A DNA stretch of 64,000 bases, from positions 16,650-80,649 of the forward strand of contig JABGOQ010000099.1 of assembly GCA_018645405.1 (NCBI GenBank), read 5' to 3'. The position numbers and the translations under genes are program-made. The stretch is from Anaerolineae bacterium. Its GTDB lineage: Bacteria > Chloroflexota > Anaerolineae > Anaerolineales > Villigracilaceae. The notes beneath the pieces were generated by a model. That model did not search any database, was not told where the DNA came from, and was given only the letters and a program-made list of their open reading frames with translations. Below are positions 46,990-55,761 of the stretch, piece after piece (the first letter of the stretch is position 1; the number at the start of each line of letters is the position of its first letter).

Positions 46990-48924
46990 ATGGGTTTTCA
47001 CAGTGCTGGCTGGTACGCCTATCTACGCTATGACGAAGATCAGGATCAACCGACAATTACGCGCGAATTGCTTTTGCGTGCTTGGGGAATAGCTAAACCT
47101 TATCGCTTGCAATCTCTGGGATTGCTTTTCACTATTTTGATGATTTCAGGAATCACGCTGATTTCCCCTTTATTATATAGAGACTTAATTGACAACGCCA
47201 TACCCAATGGAGATTTTACGCGCCTAAATTGGCTCGCGTTGGGGATGATCGGCGTGCCGCTCATCAATGGCGTGATCGGCATTTTTCAACGCCGCCTAAA
47301 CTCGCAAATTGGCGAAGGCGTTATCTACGATCTGCGCCGCGCCCTTTATAGCCATTTGCAGCGCATGTCTCTGCGATTTTTTACCCAAACCCGCACCGGC
47401 GAGTTGATGTCTCGGCTAAATAATGATGTCGTCGGCGCGCAGCGCGCCATCAGTAATACGATGGTTTCCATTATTTCAAATCTTGTTTCGCTGGTCGCCA
47501 CGCTGGGGATTATGCTGGCACTTGAATGGCGACTGACTCTCTTGGGGCTCATCATCTTGCCCTTCTTCATTTTACCCGCTCGCAGGATCGGAAAAACGCT
47601 GCGGGGTCTCACCCGTCGGTCAATGGAAATGAATGCCGAGATGAATGCCACCATGAACGAGACTCTCAATATCAGCGGTGCTTTGCTGGTCAAATTATTT
47701 GGGCGCGAAAAAAGCGAGTTTGCCCGTTTCAGCCGAGATGGCGCATCCGTGCGCGATATTGGTATCCGCTCGGCAGTCGTCGGGCACTGGTTTTTCATGA
47801 TCCTGAGTGTGGTCAGTGCGGTCGGCTCAGCTGTTGTCTTTTGGGTTGGCGGCCATCTCGTTTTGCAGGGCGCTTTCACCATCGGCACCATCGTCGCTTT
47901 CGGCACTTATCTCACGCAACTCTATGGCCCGCTGATGGCGCTCACCAACGCGCAGGTAGAAATTGCGCAGAGCATGGTCAGCTTTGAGCGCGTCTTTGAA
48001 GTGCTCGATATCCCCGTCGAAATTGACGAGAAAAAATCTGCTCAAGCACTCCAAAAAGTGGATGGCGAGATCGTTTTCGACAAGGTCTCTTTTGCCTACG
48101 AAGGCTTGGGCAAGGGCAATAAAATCGGATTGGATGAGATCGCGCGCTTCACTTGGGGGGGCAGCGAAGCCCATCTCAGAAAGCGTGGCAAGCAGAAGGA
48201 TGAGAGCGATTCGCCCGCGACCTCAACAGGGTCGGCGCTTCAATGGGCATTACGAGACGTCAGCTTTAGTATAAAACCCGGTCAACTCGTCGCCCTCGTT
48301 GGCCCCAGCGGTGCAGGCAAATCTACGACCACCTATATGATTCCCCGCTTATACGACCCCACCGAAGGGATGATCCGCTTGGATGGAGAAAATATCCGCG
48401 ATCTGAAACTCAATTCGCTGGCTGAAAATATCGGCATGGTCACGCAAGAGACTTATCTCTTCTACGATACGATCGGTGCCAATCTGCGCTATGCCTGCCC
48501 CGATGCAACTGCCGAAGAAGTTGTTGCGGCCTGCAAAACGGCTAATATTCACGACTTTATCGCTGGCTTAGAAGATGGTTACGATACCGTCGTTGGTGAA
48601 CGCGGATACAGACTCAGCGGCGGTGAACGTCAACGTGTGGCGATAGCGCGCGTTGTGCTCAAAGACCCCCGCATCCTCGTGCTGGATGAAGCCACATCCC
48701 ACCTTGATTCCCTCTCCGAAGAACTGATCCAGAACGCCCTGCAAGAAGTGATGAAGGGACGCAGCAGCCTTGTCATTGCACATCGTCTTTCCACGATCTT
48801 GGCAGCAGATAAAATTCTGGTCATGGAAGGTGGGCGTTTGGTCGAGCAAGGCACTCACGATGAATTACTCGCAAATAGCGGTTTATATAAAGAACTCTAC
48901 GAAACGCAGTTTAAGACAGTTTGA
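46990..48924 (+). CDS. ABC transporter, fused permease and ATPase (exporter type)
   Basis: A 644-residue half transporter: six helices in residues ~35-310 (type IV ABC exporter permease with RFFTQTRTGELMSRLNNDV), then the ATPase domain with Walker A GPSGAGKST (from ~438), Q-loop VTQETYLF, signature LSGGERQR (~542), Walker B ILVLDEATSHLD and H-loop AHR. Between the strand FDKVSFAYE and ALRDVSFSI there is an extra hydrophilic block of about 45 residues (~374-418), absent from standard exporters. It probably works as a dimer exporting a lipid, drug or peptide. It is a single-gene unit with a strong terminator. Confidence 0.92.
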   Translation: MGFHSAGWYAYLRYDEDQDQPTITRELLLRAWGIAKPYRLQSLGLLFTILMISGITLISPLLYRDLIDNAIPNGDFTRLNWLALGMIGVPLINGVIGIFQRRLNSQIGEGVIYDLRRALYSHLQRMSLRFFTQTRTGELMSRLNNDVVGAQRAISNTMVSIISNLVSLVATLGIMLALEWRLTLLGLIILPFFILPARRIGKTLRGLTRRSMEMNAEMNATMNETLNISGALLVKLFGREKSEFARFSRDGASVRDIGIRSAVVGHWFFMILSVVSAVGSAVVFWVGGHLVLQGAFTIGTIVAFGTYLTQLYGPLMALTNAQVEIAQSMVSFERVFEVLDIPVEIDEKKSAQALQKVDGEIVFDKVSFAYEGLGKGNKIGLDEIARFTWGGSEAHLRKRGKQKDESDSPATSTGSALQWALRDVSFSIKPGQLVALVGPSGAGKSTTTYMIPRLYDPTEGMIRLDGENIRDLKLNSLAENIGMVTQETYLFYDTIGANLRYACPDATAEEVVAACKTANIHDFIAGLEDGYDTVVGERGYRLSGGERQRVAIARVVLKDPRILVLDEATSHLDSLSEELIQNALQEVMKGRSSLVIAHRLSTILAADKILVMEGGRLVEQGTHDELLANSGLYKELYETQFKTV

Positions 48925-48941
48925 TAGCTAAATTATGCACT

Positions 48942-48984
48942 AAAAAAAGAGCCGCGCCAAGTAAAATTGGCGCGGCTCTTTTTC
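48942..48984 (+). terminator. Rho-independent terminator of the ABC exporter
   Basis: The 17-bp stem aaaaagagccgcgccaa/ttggcgcggctcttttt (48944-48960 with 48967-48983) has a 6-base loop and A/T-runs on both sides. Confidence 0.9.
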
Positions 48985-48989
48985 TTTTG

Positions 48990-49060
48990 ACCGTAGACTG
49001 TGGACTATGGACGGTTTTTTTTTACGGTCAACCATCCACTGTCTATTGTCTTGGCTGCCA
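48990..49060. repeat. GACTGTGGACTATGGAC imperfect fold-back repeat
   Basis: gaccgtagactgtggactat and acggtcaaccatccactgtc form imperfect inverted arms around a T-run. The following bases to 49187 hold low-complexity spacer (ggggagcaagcccacccca and similar) without a credible gene. Confidence 0.5.
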
Positions 49061-49185
49061 CGTCTCCATAAGGGGAGCAAGCCCACCCCACGAAAGAAAC
49101 GATGGGGTACACTCCGTTTCACGGGGCTAAAACACACGCGAAGCGGTACGTCATCCCATAAATCAGTATTCAGTTACCAGTGGGA

Positions 49186-49219
49186 TTAAAAAGGAGACTT
49201 TCATTATGAAAGTCTCCTT
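49186..49219 (-). terminator. Rho-independent terminator of icd
   Basis: The 13-bp stem aaggagactttca/tgaaagtctcctt (49191-49203 with 49207-49219) is followed on the minus strand by a T-run. It lies 36 bases beyond the icd stop. Confidence 0.85.
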
Positions 49220-49254
49220 CTGGCCTACTGAATACAGCCCTACTGATTACTGGA

Positions 49255-50658
49255 TCAGTCCATGTGATCAATCATTGCCTGACCAAACTCGGAGCATTTG
49301 ACTTTGGTTGCGCCATCCATGAGACGATCGAAATCGTAGGTGACGGTTTTGGCGGCGACTGCGCCTGTCATGCCTTTGAGGATCAGGTCGGCGACTTCGT
49401 GCCAGCCCATATAGCGGAACATCATCTCACCAGAGAGAATGACAGAGCCGGGGTTGACTTGGTCGAGGTCGGCGTATTTGGGGGCGGTGCCGTGTGTGGC
49501 TTCGAAGATTGCGCGACCGGTGACGTAGTTGATATTTGCACCGGGGGCGATGCCCATCCCGCCGATTTGGGCAGCGAGTGCGTCTGAAAGATAATCGCCG
49601 TTAAGGTTCATGGTGGCGAGCACATCAAATGATTTTGCGCGGGTAATGGTTTGCTGGAAAACGATATCGGCAATCGTATCGCGGATATTGAGCTTGGTTT
49701 TCCATTTTCCGTTGCCGTGCGTGTCCCAGAGAGCGAGAGCTTCTTCAACTTCGGCGAGAATTTCTTTTTGCTTGTCTGGAGCCATCATGTCGAAGCCCGG
49801 GTCAATTGCTTTGGCATTTTCTTCAACGGTCATATCAGGGTTGGATTCTTTGTTGCCTAAAATCCAGGTTTCGCGTTCGGTGACGATATCGTTACGGAAT
49901 TCGCCTTTGGCGATTTCATAACCCCAAGCACGGAATGCGCCTTCAGTATATTTCATGATATTGCCTTTATGAACAAGGCTAACATCTTTGCGCTTATTTT
50001 CTAATGCCCATTGGATGGCAGCGCGCACGATGCGGGCAGTACCTTCTTGAGAAACGGGCTTGATGCTGATCCCGGCTGTGTCGGGGAAGCGGAATTTATC
50101 GTATTGTTCAGGGAAATTTTCTTTGAGCATACCCATAAATTTCTTGTTTTCGTCTGTGCCATACTCAAATTCTGCGCCGGTGTAAATATCTTCGGTATTT
50201 TCACGGAAGATGACCATATCTACATATTCGGGGTGCTTCACGGGGGAGGGGACACCTTCGATATATTGAACAGGGCGTTGGCAAACATAGAGATCGAGCA
50301 TTTTACGCAAGGCAACATTCAAAGAACGGATGCCGCCACCGATGGGGGTCGTGAGGGGTCCTTTGATGCCGATCAGGTATTCGGTGAATGCTTCAATAGT
50401 TTCTTCAGGAAGCCATTCGCCACTCATATCGTGGGCTTTTTCGCCTGCGTAAACTTCCATCCAGTGAACTTTGCGTTTGCCGCCATAAGCTTTTTCTACA
50501 GCTGCATCAAAAACTGCTACAGAAGCCTTCCAGATGTCGCGCCCGGTACCATCACCTTCGATGAAGGGTAAAACGGGGTTATCAGGAACCTGCAATTCAC
50601 CATCTTTCATCGTGATCTTTGCCCCATCTGCGGGGATTTTTATATTTTTATAAGCCAT
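49255..50658 (-). CDS. icd: NADP-dependent isocitrate dehydrogenase
   Basis: A 467-residue protein of the bacterial homodimeric Icd type: [13 protein letters not shown], the isocitrate-binding [12 protein letters not shown] (regulatory Ser in RSLN), [33 protein letters not shown] and [17 protein letters not shown]. The Lys-Tyr after HGTAP is the NADP-specificity pair. It converts isocitrate to 2-oxoglutarate and CO2 with NADPH. It is about 50 residues longer than the E. coli enzyme owing to an insertion around [20 protein letters not shown]. It has its own promoter and terminator and is divergent from the tryptophan T-box. Confidence 0.95.
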   Translation of the reverse strand: MAYKNIKIPADGAKITMKDGELQVPDNPVLPFIEGDGTGRDIWKASVAVFDAAVEKAYGGKRKVHWMEVYAGEKAHDMSGEWLPEETIEAFTEYLIGIKGPLTTPIGGGIRSLNVALRKMLDLYVCQRPVQYIEGVPSPVKHPEYVDMVIFRENTEDIYTGAEFEYGTDENKKFMGMLKENFPEQYDKFRFPDTAGISIKPVSQEGTARIVRAAIQWALENKRKDVSLVHKGNIMKYTEGAFRAWGYEIAKGEFRNDIVTERETWILGNKESNPDMTVEENAKAIDPGFDMMAPDKQKEILAEVEEALALWDTHGNGKWKTKLNIRDTIADIVFQQTITRAKSFDVLATMNLNGDYLSDALAAQIGGMGIAPGANINYVTGRAIFEATHGTAPKYADLDQVNPGSVILSGEMMFRYMGWHEVADLILKGMTGAVAAKTVTYDFDRLMDGATKVKCSEFGQAMIDHMD

Positions 50659-50704
50659 TTCTCTCTCCTTTGGATAATATTTTTTCTGTTATAGCTAACG
50701 AAAA

Positions 50705-50734
50705 ATTATAGCAGGGCAGCATTTTGGCAGTCAG
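50705..50734 (-). promoter_or_regulatory. Promoter of icd, extended -10 type
   Basis: Minus-strand TGCTATAAT with -10 at 50705-50710, and CTGACT as a weak -35 at 50729-50734. An AAGGAGAG ribosome site precedes the ATG at 50658. Confidence 0.6.
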
Positions 50735-50792
50735 TGACGATTGTCCCTTAGGCATCATAATTTAGGCATGTTTTATTAAAATAAACCCAGTC

Positions 50793-50820
50793 TTGACAGC
50801 ATTCATATTCTGGATATAAT
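50793..50820 (+). promoter_or_regulatory. Promoter of the tryptophan T-box operon
   Basis: Perfect TTGACA (50793-50798) and TATAAT (50815-50820) with a 16-base spacer; the transcript would start near 50827, directly before Stem I. Confidence 0.85.
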
Positions 50821-50826
50821 CAGCGT

Positions 50827-51158
50827 CAATATCATAAAGGCGATGAAGAGGACGAGTACACGTTGTACGACGGTTTAGAGAGCAGGCGATTGGTGAAAGC
50901 CCTGCCCGAAACGACAACGTCGAATGGCCCTCCGAGCTGTAAGGCGAAAGTTCTTCAAGAATAAGTAACCTGATCCGGACTGCCCACGTTATAGGGCTAG
51001 GGTATAAGCCAATAATTAGTGGCCGTACCTGAAAAGAGTGAAGCTGGCTTTTCCCCCGTGCGCATCACCGGGGATTTTTGTTTTTTATACTAAGCCGTTT
51101 AATCTGGGTGGCACCACGGACTCCGCGTTCGTCCCTATTTGGGATGAACGCGTTTTTA
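50827..51158 (+). ncRNA. T-box riboswitch, tRNA-Trp specific
   Basis: The leader has all T-box parts. In Stem I, AGTA (50855-50858) faces GAA at 50922-50924 in the S-turn, and the next three bases are UGG (50925-50927), the tryptophan specifier codon. The distal-loop block is gagagcaggcgattggtgaa (from 50877). The T-box sequence TGGGTGGCACCACGG is at 51105-51119. A 12-bp terminator (51124-51135 with 51141-51152) with a U-run follows and competes with the T-box antiterminator. Uncharged tRNA-Trp should stabilise the antiterminator and raise expression of the small gene and trpB downstream. Confidence 0.93.
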
Positions 51159-51203
51159 TTTAACCCTCACCCAAAGGGAGAGGGAACTTTTAAGGAGAAG
51201 AAG

Positions 51204-51392
51204 ATGAATACAGAGAGCAAGATCAAATTTGTTGATGAGCCGATAAAGGTAGCCAACCCGATGCAGAAAAAGCTCAAATTGGATGTAAACGAAACGCACG
51301 TGCGGAAAGCTGCTGAGGTGTTGGACGAAACTCTCCATAACGCGAAGCAAGCCCAACGTAAGGGCGTGGCGCGGATGGTCTTCATCCCATGA
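51204..51392 (+). CDS. Small protein of unknown function in the tryptophan T-box operon
   Basis: A 62-residue protein with an AAGGAG site seven bases before the ATG at 51204; an in-frame extension upstream runs into the T-box terminator and is rejected. It is hydrophilic and lysine-rich, with a central helix-like stretch (THVRKAAEVLDETLHNAKQA) and the ending GVARMVFIP. No signal peptide, membrane segment, Trp or Cys is present. It is the first gene after the tryptophan T-box and is followed by trpB2 after 99 bases. This suggests a role in tryptophan supply, for example a partner or regulator of TrpB2, but there is no recognised family. Confidence 0.72.
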   Translation: MNTESKIKFVDEPIKVANPMQKKLKLDVNETHVRKAAEVLDETLHNAKQAQRKGVARMVFIP

Positions 51393-51491
51393 GCCTATTT
51401 GCCTATCTCAATTTTCATCCACCTTGAAGAGATATTTCATCGTCCAAAAAACTATTTACTAACTGACTAACCAACTAATAAGGAGAAACTC

Positions 51492-52856
51492 ATGTCTGAA
51501 CAAACCCGCTTTATCCTGAACGAATCTGATTTACCAAAACAATGGTACAACGTTTTAGCCGATAGCCCAGTGCCACCTGCGCCGGTGCTCAACCCGCAAA
51601 CTTTAGAGCCGATCACGCCCGAATTTCTTTCAGTGCTCTTCCCGATGGAATTGATCATGCAGGAAATCAGCACGGATCGTTATATTGATATTCCTGAAGA
51701 AGTGCGTGAAATGTATAAATTATGGCGCCCTACCCCATTGATTCGTGCGCGGCGGCTGGAAAAAGCACTCGGTACACCTGCTCATATCTACTATAAATAT
51801 GAAGGCGCATCTCCCTCTGGTAGTCACAAACCGAATACGGCTGTGGCGCAGGCTTTTTATAATAAGGCTGCCGGGGTAAAAGCGATGACGACTGAAACCG
51901 GTGCGGGGCAATGGGGATCGGCGCTTGCGATGGCCTGCAATTTCTTTGATCTCGATCTGGAAGTCTATATGGTCAAGGTCTCTTATGGTTTGAAACCTTA
52001 TCGCCGGATCATGATGGAATCTTTCGGTGCAAAGGTTTTCCCCAGCCCCACCGATGCAACAAATTATGGTCGTTCGGTCTTGGAAGAAAACCCTGATAGC
52101 CCCGGCTCATTGGGAATTGCGATCTCAGAAGCGGTCGAGGTTGCGGCTATGTCTAATGGTGCCAAGAAATATGGTTTGGGCTCGGTGCTTAACCATGTCT
52201 TGACACACCAAAGCGTGATCGGTGAAGAAGCACTCAAGCAGATGGATATGGCAGATGAGTATCCAGATGTGGTCATCGGATGCGTGGGCGGCGGTTCTAA
52301 TTTTGCCGGGATTGCCTATCCCTTCTTGCGCGAAAACCTGAAGAATGGACAGCGTACGCGTTTGCTGGCTGTTGAGCCAACCGCGACTCCTTCTTTGACA
52401 AAAGGCGAGTACGCATTTGATTATGGCGATACCGCAAAAATGGCTCCCGTCGTTAAGATGCACACATTAGGGCATGGCTTCGTTCCACCAACGATCCACG
52501 CAGGTGGATTGCGCTATCATGGTATGGCGCCCAGTTTGTCAGCATTATTCGATGCGGGTCTCGTGGATGCTGTGTCCGTTCACCAAAAGACAACTTTTGA
52601 TGCCGCATTGCAATTTGCTCGTACAGAGGGCATTCTGGCTGCTCCAGAGAGCGCACATGCTATTCGTGCAGCAATTGATGAGGCGCTGGATGCCAAAGCG
52701 AAAGACGAGAAACGCGTAATCTTGTTCAATCTTTCTGGGCATGGTCATTTTGATCTGGCTTCCTATGAAACCTATTTGGCTGGTGAGCTGGAAGATTATG
52801 CCCACCCAGCAGAGGCAATCGAAAAAGCAACAGAAGAATTACCAGATATAGCTTAA
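51492..52856 (+). CDS. trpB: Tryptophan synthase beta chain, TrpB2 type
   Basis: A 454-residue PLP enzyme joining indole (or an indole source) with serine to form tryptophan. The PLP lysine is K113 in [12 protein letters not shown]; the phosphate loop is [23 protein letters not shown] and the C-terminal [12 protein letters not shown] are family hallmarks. The length, the long N-terminal extension and the ending place it in the TrpB2 branch, which differs from the TrpB1 chain that pairs with TrpA. No trpA gene is next to it. It is under the tryptophan T-box and ends before a strong terminator. Confidence 0.95.
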   Translation: MSEQTRFILNESDLPKQWYNVLADSPVPPAPVLNPQTLEPITPEFLSVLFPMELIMQEISTDRYIDIPEEVREMYKLWRPTPLIRARRLEKALGTPAHIYYKYEGASPSGSHKPNTAVAQAFYNKAAGVKAMTTETGAGQWGSALAMACNFFDLDLEVYMVKVSYGLKPYRRIMMESFGAKVFPSPTDATNYGRSVLEENPDSPGSLGIAISEAVEVAAMSNGAKKYGLGSVLNHVLTHQSVIGEEALKQMDMADEYPDVVIGCVGGGSNFAGIAYPFLRENLKNGQRTRLLAVEPTATPSLTKGEYAFDYGDTAKMAPVVKMHTLGHGFVPPTIHAGGLRYHGMAPSLSALFDAGLVDAVSVHQKTTFDAALQFARTEGILAAPESAHAIRAAIDEALDAKAKDEKRVILFNLSGHGHFDLASYETYLAGELEDYAHPAEAIEKATEELPDIA

Positions 52857-52911
52857 GCTCAACCCTTGCCCCAATGCTCTGCGTTGGGCATTTTAAAAAA
52901 GTTGCAACTAG

Positions 52912-52954
52912 AAAAAAGCACAGCGAGAGTTTAGAACTCCCGCTGTGCTTTTTA
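52912..52954 (+). terminator. Rho-independent terminator of trpB
   Basis: The stem aaaaagcacagcg/cgctgtgcttttt (52913-52925 with 52941-52953) has inner agagt/actcc pairing. A T-run follows, and the A-run on the left could serve the convergent MFS gene. Confidence 0.85.
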
Positions 52955-53008
52955 TGTTTTTAAAAGCCAGATCAGTGTAGTGATATTTCTTTATCAAAAA
53001 CACCTAAG

Positions 53009-54289
53009 CTATAGAACTCTTTGCTTTAAATTCATGATCTTTTTGCCACTTAATCTATTTATCCAGAACGCAAAGAGTACAAGAAAAAGACTGGTTGAAA
53101 TGGCACTAAAACCAAGAACGTTGAACATGGCTGACCATGAAAACTTATCCATAATAGTCCCAATACCAACTCCTGCCAAACTTGCACCTATGTTAAAGGC
53201 AAAGTCAATTAGCCCTGCTACAGTAGAGACCTCCTGACGATCACTTAATATCATCGGCAAAATAGTCGTAATGATGGTGTTCACCCCATACAAGATGCTA
53301 CCCACCAAGACTAATAATGCCGCACTCATAAAGAGCGAAGTGGAAACTATCGGGAATAGAAATAAAAGACCGCTAACGAGAATGAAGGTAAGGGCTCCAA
53401 ACAAAATTTCCTTGCAACATAAGGGCCCCGCCACAAGCCAGCTAATAGCAAGAGTCCCTATTGTTCCTGCAATAGGAAAAAGTATCGAAATGTTTGCGGC
53501 AATGCCGATGCCTAATCCATGTACATCAACAAAGTAAGTTGGCCCCCAAATAATCAGGGCAAAAAGGAGCATCCCGCCGGTAATAGCCGCCAAGACCAAA
53601 GGCCAGAAATGCTTTAGAACATGCAGCATATTGGAAGGAGAATCCTCTTGCAATTTAGATTGAGTCGTTTCTTCTACCAGCCACCTTGGGTCAATATCCT
53701 GTGGTGTATCCCGAACAAATTGGAACCAAGCCAAAGCAACCACACCCATCAGAACCCCTGGGATCCAAAAAGCAACCCGCCAACCAAAATTAGCGACTAG
53801 CCAGCCAGTCAATAGCCAGGTTAGCGCGTTACCAGCAACGAAGCTGGTAGCATAGATACCGGCGACTTTTCTTCGTTGCTCTGTAGAGTGCCAGGTAGCC
53901 AAGACCTTTAATATTGGTGCCCAACCTGTTGATTGAAAAAAGCCATTTAGCGTCCATGCAACCAGCATTAGGCTCCAAATGCCAACTGAGCCAAATAACA
54001 CATTCATGGCGGTTGATAAAAGCATGCCACCAAAGACCAATAAGCGGGGGCTAATACGATCACCCAAATGCCCACTAATTAATTGACCGAAAGCATAGGA
54101 TAGAAAGAATCCGCTGCCCAATATACCGATCTCTTGCGAGGAGAGGCTTAAGCTCTCTTGAAGATCCGGTATGGCAATAGAAAAATTGACGCGGCCCAAA
54201 TAAAAGGAAGCATAAGTGAACCATCCCATACCAATAATACGCCATTGCCAACTTCTCAAATTCGTTTTTTGCGCGCTCAACTTTGTCAT
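53009..54289 (-). CDS. MFS transporter (OPA/ACS-like)
   Basis: A 426-residue protein with twelve hydrophobic segments. The first loop motif YLGRVNFSIAIPDLQ and the A-motif GHLGDRISPRLLVFGG between helices 2 and 3 mark the major facilitator superfamily. The YxxRxN first-helix pattern occurs in organophosphate:phosphate antiporters and anion:cation symporters. A central hydrophilic loop (DTPQDIDPRWLVEETTQSKL) links the two halves. It should move a small organic anion or sugar phosphate. It is followed 62 bases upstream by another MFS gene in the same direction. Confidence 0.87.
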   Translation of the reverse strand: MTKLSAQKTNLRSWQWRIIGMGWFTYASFYLGRVNFSIAIPDLQESLSLSSQEIGILGSGFFLSYAFGQLISGHLGDRISPRLLVFGGMLLSTAMNVLFGSVGIWSLMLVAWTLNGFFQSTGWAPILKVLATWHSTEQRRKVAGIYATSFVAGNALTWLLTGWLVANFGWRVAFWIPGVLMGVVALAWFQFVRDTPQDIDPRWLVEETTQSKLQEDSPSNMLHVLKHFWPLVLAAITGGMLLFALIIWGPTYFVDVHGLGIGIAANISILFPIAGTIGTLAISWLVAGPLCCKEILFGALTFILVSGLLFLFPIVSTSLFMSAALLVLVGSILYGVNTIITTILPMILSDRQEVSTVAGLIDFAFNIGASLAGVGIGTIMDKFSWSAMFNVLGFSAISTSLFLVLFAFWINRLSGKKIMNLKQRVL

Positions 54290-54351
54290 ATATTTCCAGT
54301 GTAGAGCATTATCTACTTGGGCATGAAATTATTTACAACTCTTGTGTCGGT

Positions 54352-55629
54352 TTAGAGCTTATGTTCAGACAGCTTAATCACAGGCGGTGTTGCCCAAATC
54401 CCGGCAATTGCCAAGCCGAAGAGAATCACAGCAAAGCCAGCCAAAGAGATAAAGAAATCTCCACTTAAGTCATACGTGATTCCCATTATAAAAGGCCCAA
54501 CGCTACTGCCCGCCACAGCCGCTGTCCAGACGCTGCCGCGAATCTTGCCAAGATGCTCGCGTCCAAAATAGCGTACCCAAACGGTATTCCCCAGACCGCC
54601 GAATAATCCCTGCGCCATCCCCAAAATGAGTGTATATACTAGAACAACAGAACCATCTGGGATGTAGATCAACGCGCCGATGGCGAGGCCATAGAATCCC
54701 ATTGCACCGAAAGACATCCAACGGAGTTGAACGCGGTCGGCGATCATCCCACCAAAAATTTGGAAGATTGCTGAAACGACCATCAGAATCGTAAAACTGG
54801 CGGCGGCCTGTTCTTCTGTCAGGCCCTTGGCGGTGAATATCGGAAGCAAGTTGAAAGTGATCGCGGTGGCGATGGCTGCCCAGGCAAACCAGGAGAGAGT
54901 CAAAATCCAATAGGCTCGGGTACGCATCGCCTCTTTGAGATTGAACTCCTTCTCAGGGGCGTCAAGGTCTACAGATTCTGGGGAATTTGAAGAATCATCT
55001 CCGTCAATAGTCTGTCCAATTTCTTCAGGGCGATTGATATAGAAAAAGTAAATAATCGGAAGCAAGATAAGAAAAACGCTCGCCCCCGCCAGAATATACG
55101 TTTTTCGCCAGCCGACATTCCCGATCAGAGCGAGAATACTTATTGGAACGACACCGATCAACAGGTTAACGACTACGTTCTTAATTCCGGAAACCGTGCC
55201 CAGCGTGTTACGAAACCACATCGGGAGCATATTCACAGAGAGCAGCTCCAGAGCGCCTTGCCCTAACATTCTCAAAAAGAAAAAAGAGATGAAGAGCATC
55301 AAGAGACTGCTAACTTGCGAGATGAAAACACAAGCCAGGCTGAAGAGGGTGGCAATGATAAAGATCGTCTTGCGGATGCCGATCCTGTCTGCCCATTGCC
55401 CGATATACGTTTGGGGTAAAGAAGCCAGCACCGTGCCGAACATATAGGCTCCGGTGAGTTGGGTCAGGCTGAGATCAAGAGCCTCTCGCAAGGATGGGTT
55501 AAAAACCGAGACCATATAGGTTTGCCCCGGACTGGTGAAAAAAGCCGCCAGCGTAGAGATGGGCAAAATAATCCAACCGTAAAAGAAGTTGGTACGTTTG
55601 GCTAGCCAGTAATTGATTTTTGAATGCAT
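54352..55629 (-). CDS. MFS transporter (monocarboxylate/oxalate-formate-like)
   Basis: A 425-residue twelve-helix MFS protein. FFYGWIILPISTLAAFFTSPGQTYMVSVF is the first helix typical of the MCT/OFA-like branch, with the A-motif GQWADRIGIRKTIFI. The halves are joined by an acidic loop (TIDGDDSSNSPESVDLDAPE). It is likely a uniporter or antiporter of a small organic acid. It is not a close paralog of the neighbouring MFS protein, so the pair probably handles different substrates. It is divergent from moaA. Confidence 0.87.
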   Translation of the reverse strand: MHSKINYWLAKRTNFFYGWIILPISTLAAFFTSPGQTYMVSVFNPSLREALDLSLTQLTGAYMFGTVLASLPQTYIGQWADRIGIRKTIFIIATLFSLACVFISQVSSLLMLFISFFFLRMLGQGALELLSVNMLPMWFRNTLGTVSGIKNVVVNLLIGVVPISILALIGNVGWRKTYILAGASVFLILLPIIYFFYINRPEEIGQTIDGDDSSNSPESVDLDAPEKEFNLKEAMRTRAYWILTLSWFAWAAIATAITFNLLPIFTAKGLTEEQAAASFTILMVVSAIFQIFGGMIADRVQLRWMSFGAMGFYGLAIGALIYIPDGSVVLVYTLILGMAQGLFGGLGNTVWVRYFGREHLGKIRGSVWTAAVAGSSVGPFIMGITYDLSGDFFISLAGFAVILFGLAIAGIWATPPVIKLSEHKL

Positions 55630-55727
55630 CTTATGCTAAATGCTCCTTTATCTACCCGCCTGATTCTCATTAACATGCGGCAGAAAAGTATATCCCATAA
55701 TCTCATCCACCCTTTAGGAAGAATGGG

Positions 55728-55733
55728 TATAAT
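55728..55733 (+). promoter_or_regulatory. -10 box upstream of moaA
   Basis: TATAAT at 55728-55733 gives a leader of about 22 bases to the ATG at 55762; no clear -35 was found. Confidence 0.45.
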
Positions 55734-55761
55734 CATGCCACTTTATTTAACACGAGGAACT

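Noticed and set aside
51078..51203. Upstream extension of the small T-box-operon protein
   Set aside because: The extra codons overlap the T-box antiterminator and terminator, while an AAGGAG site supports the ATG at 51204.
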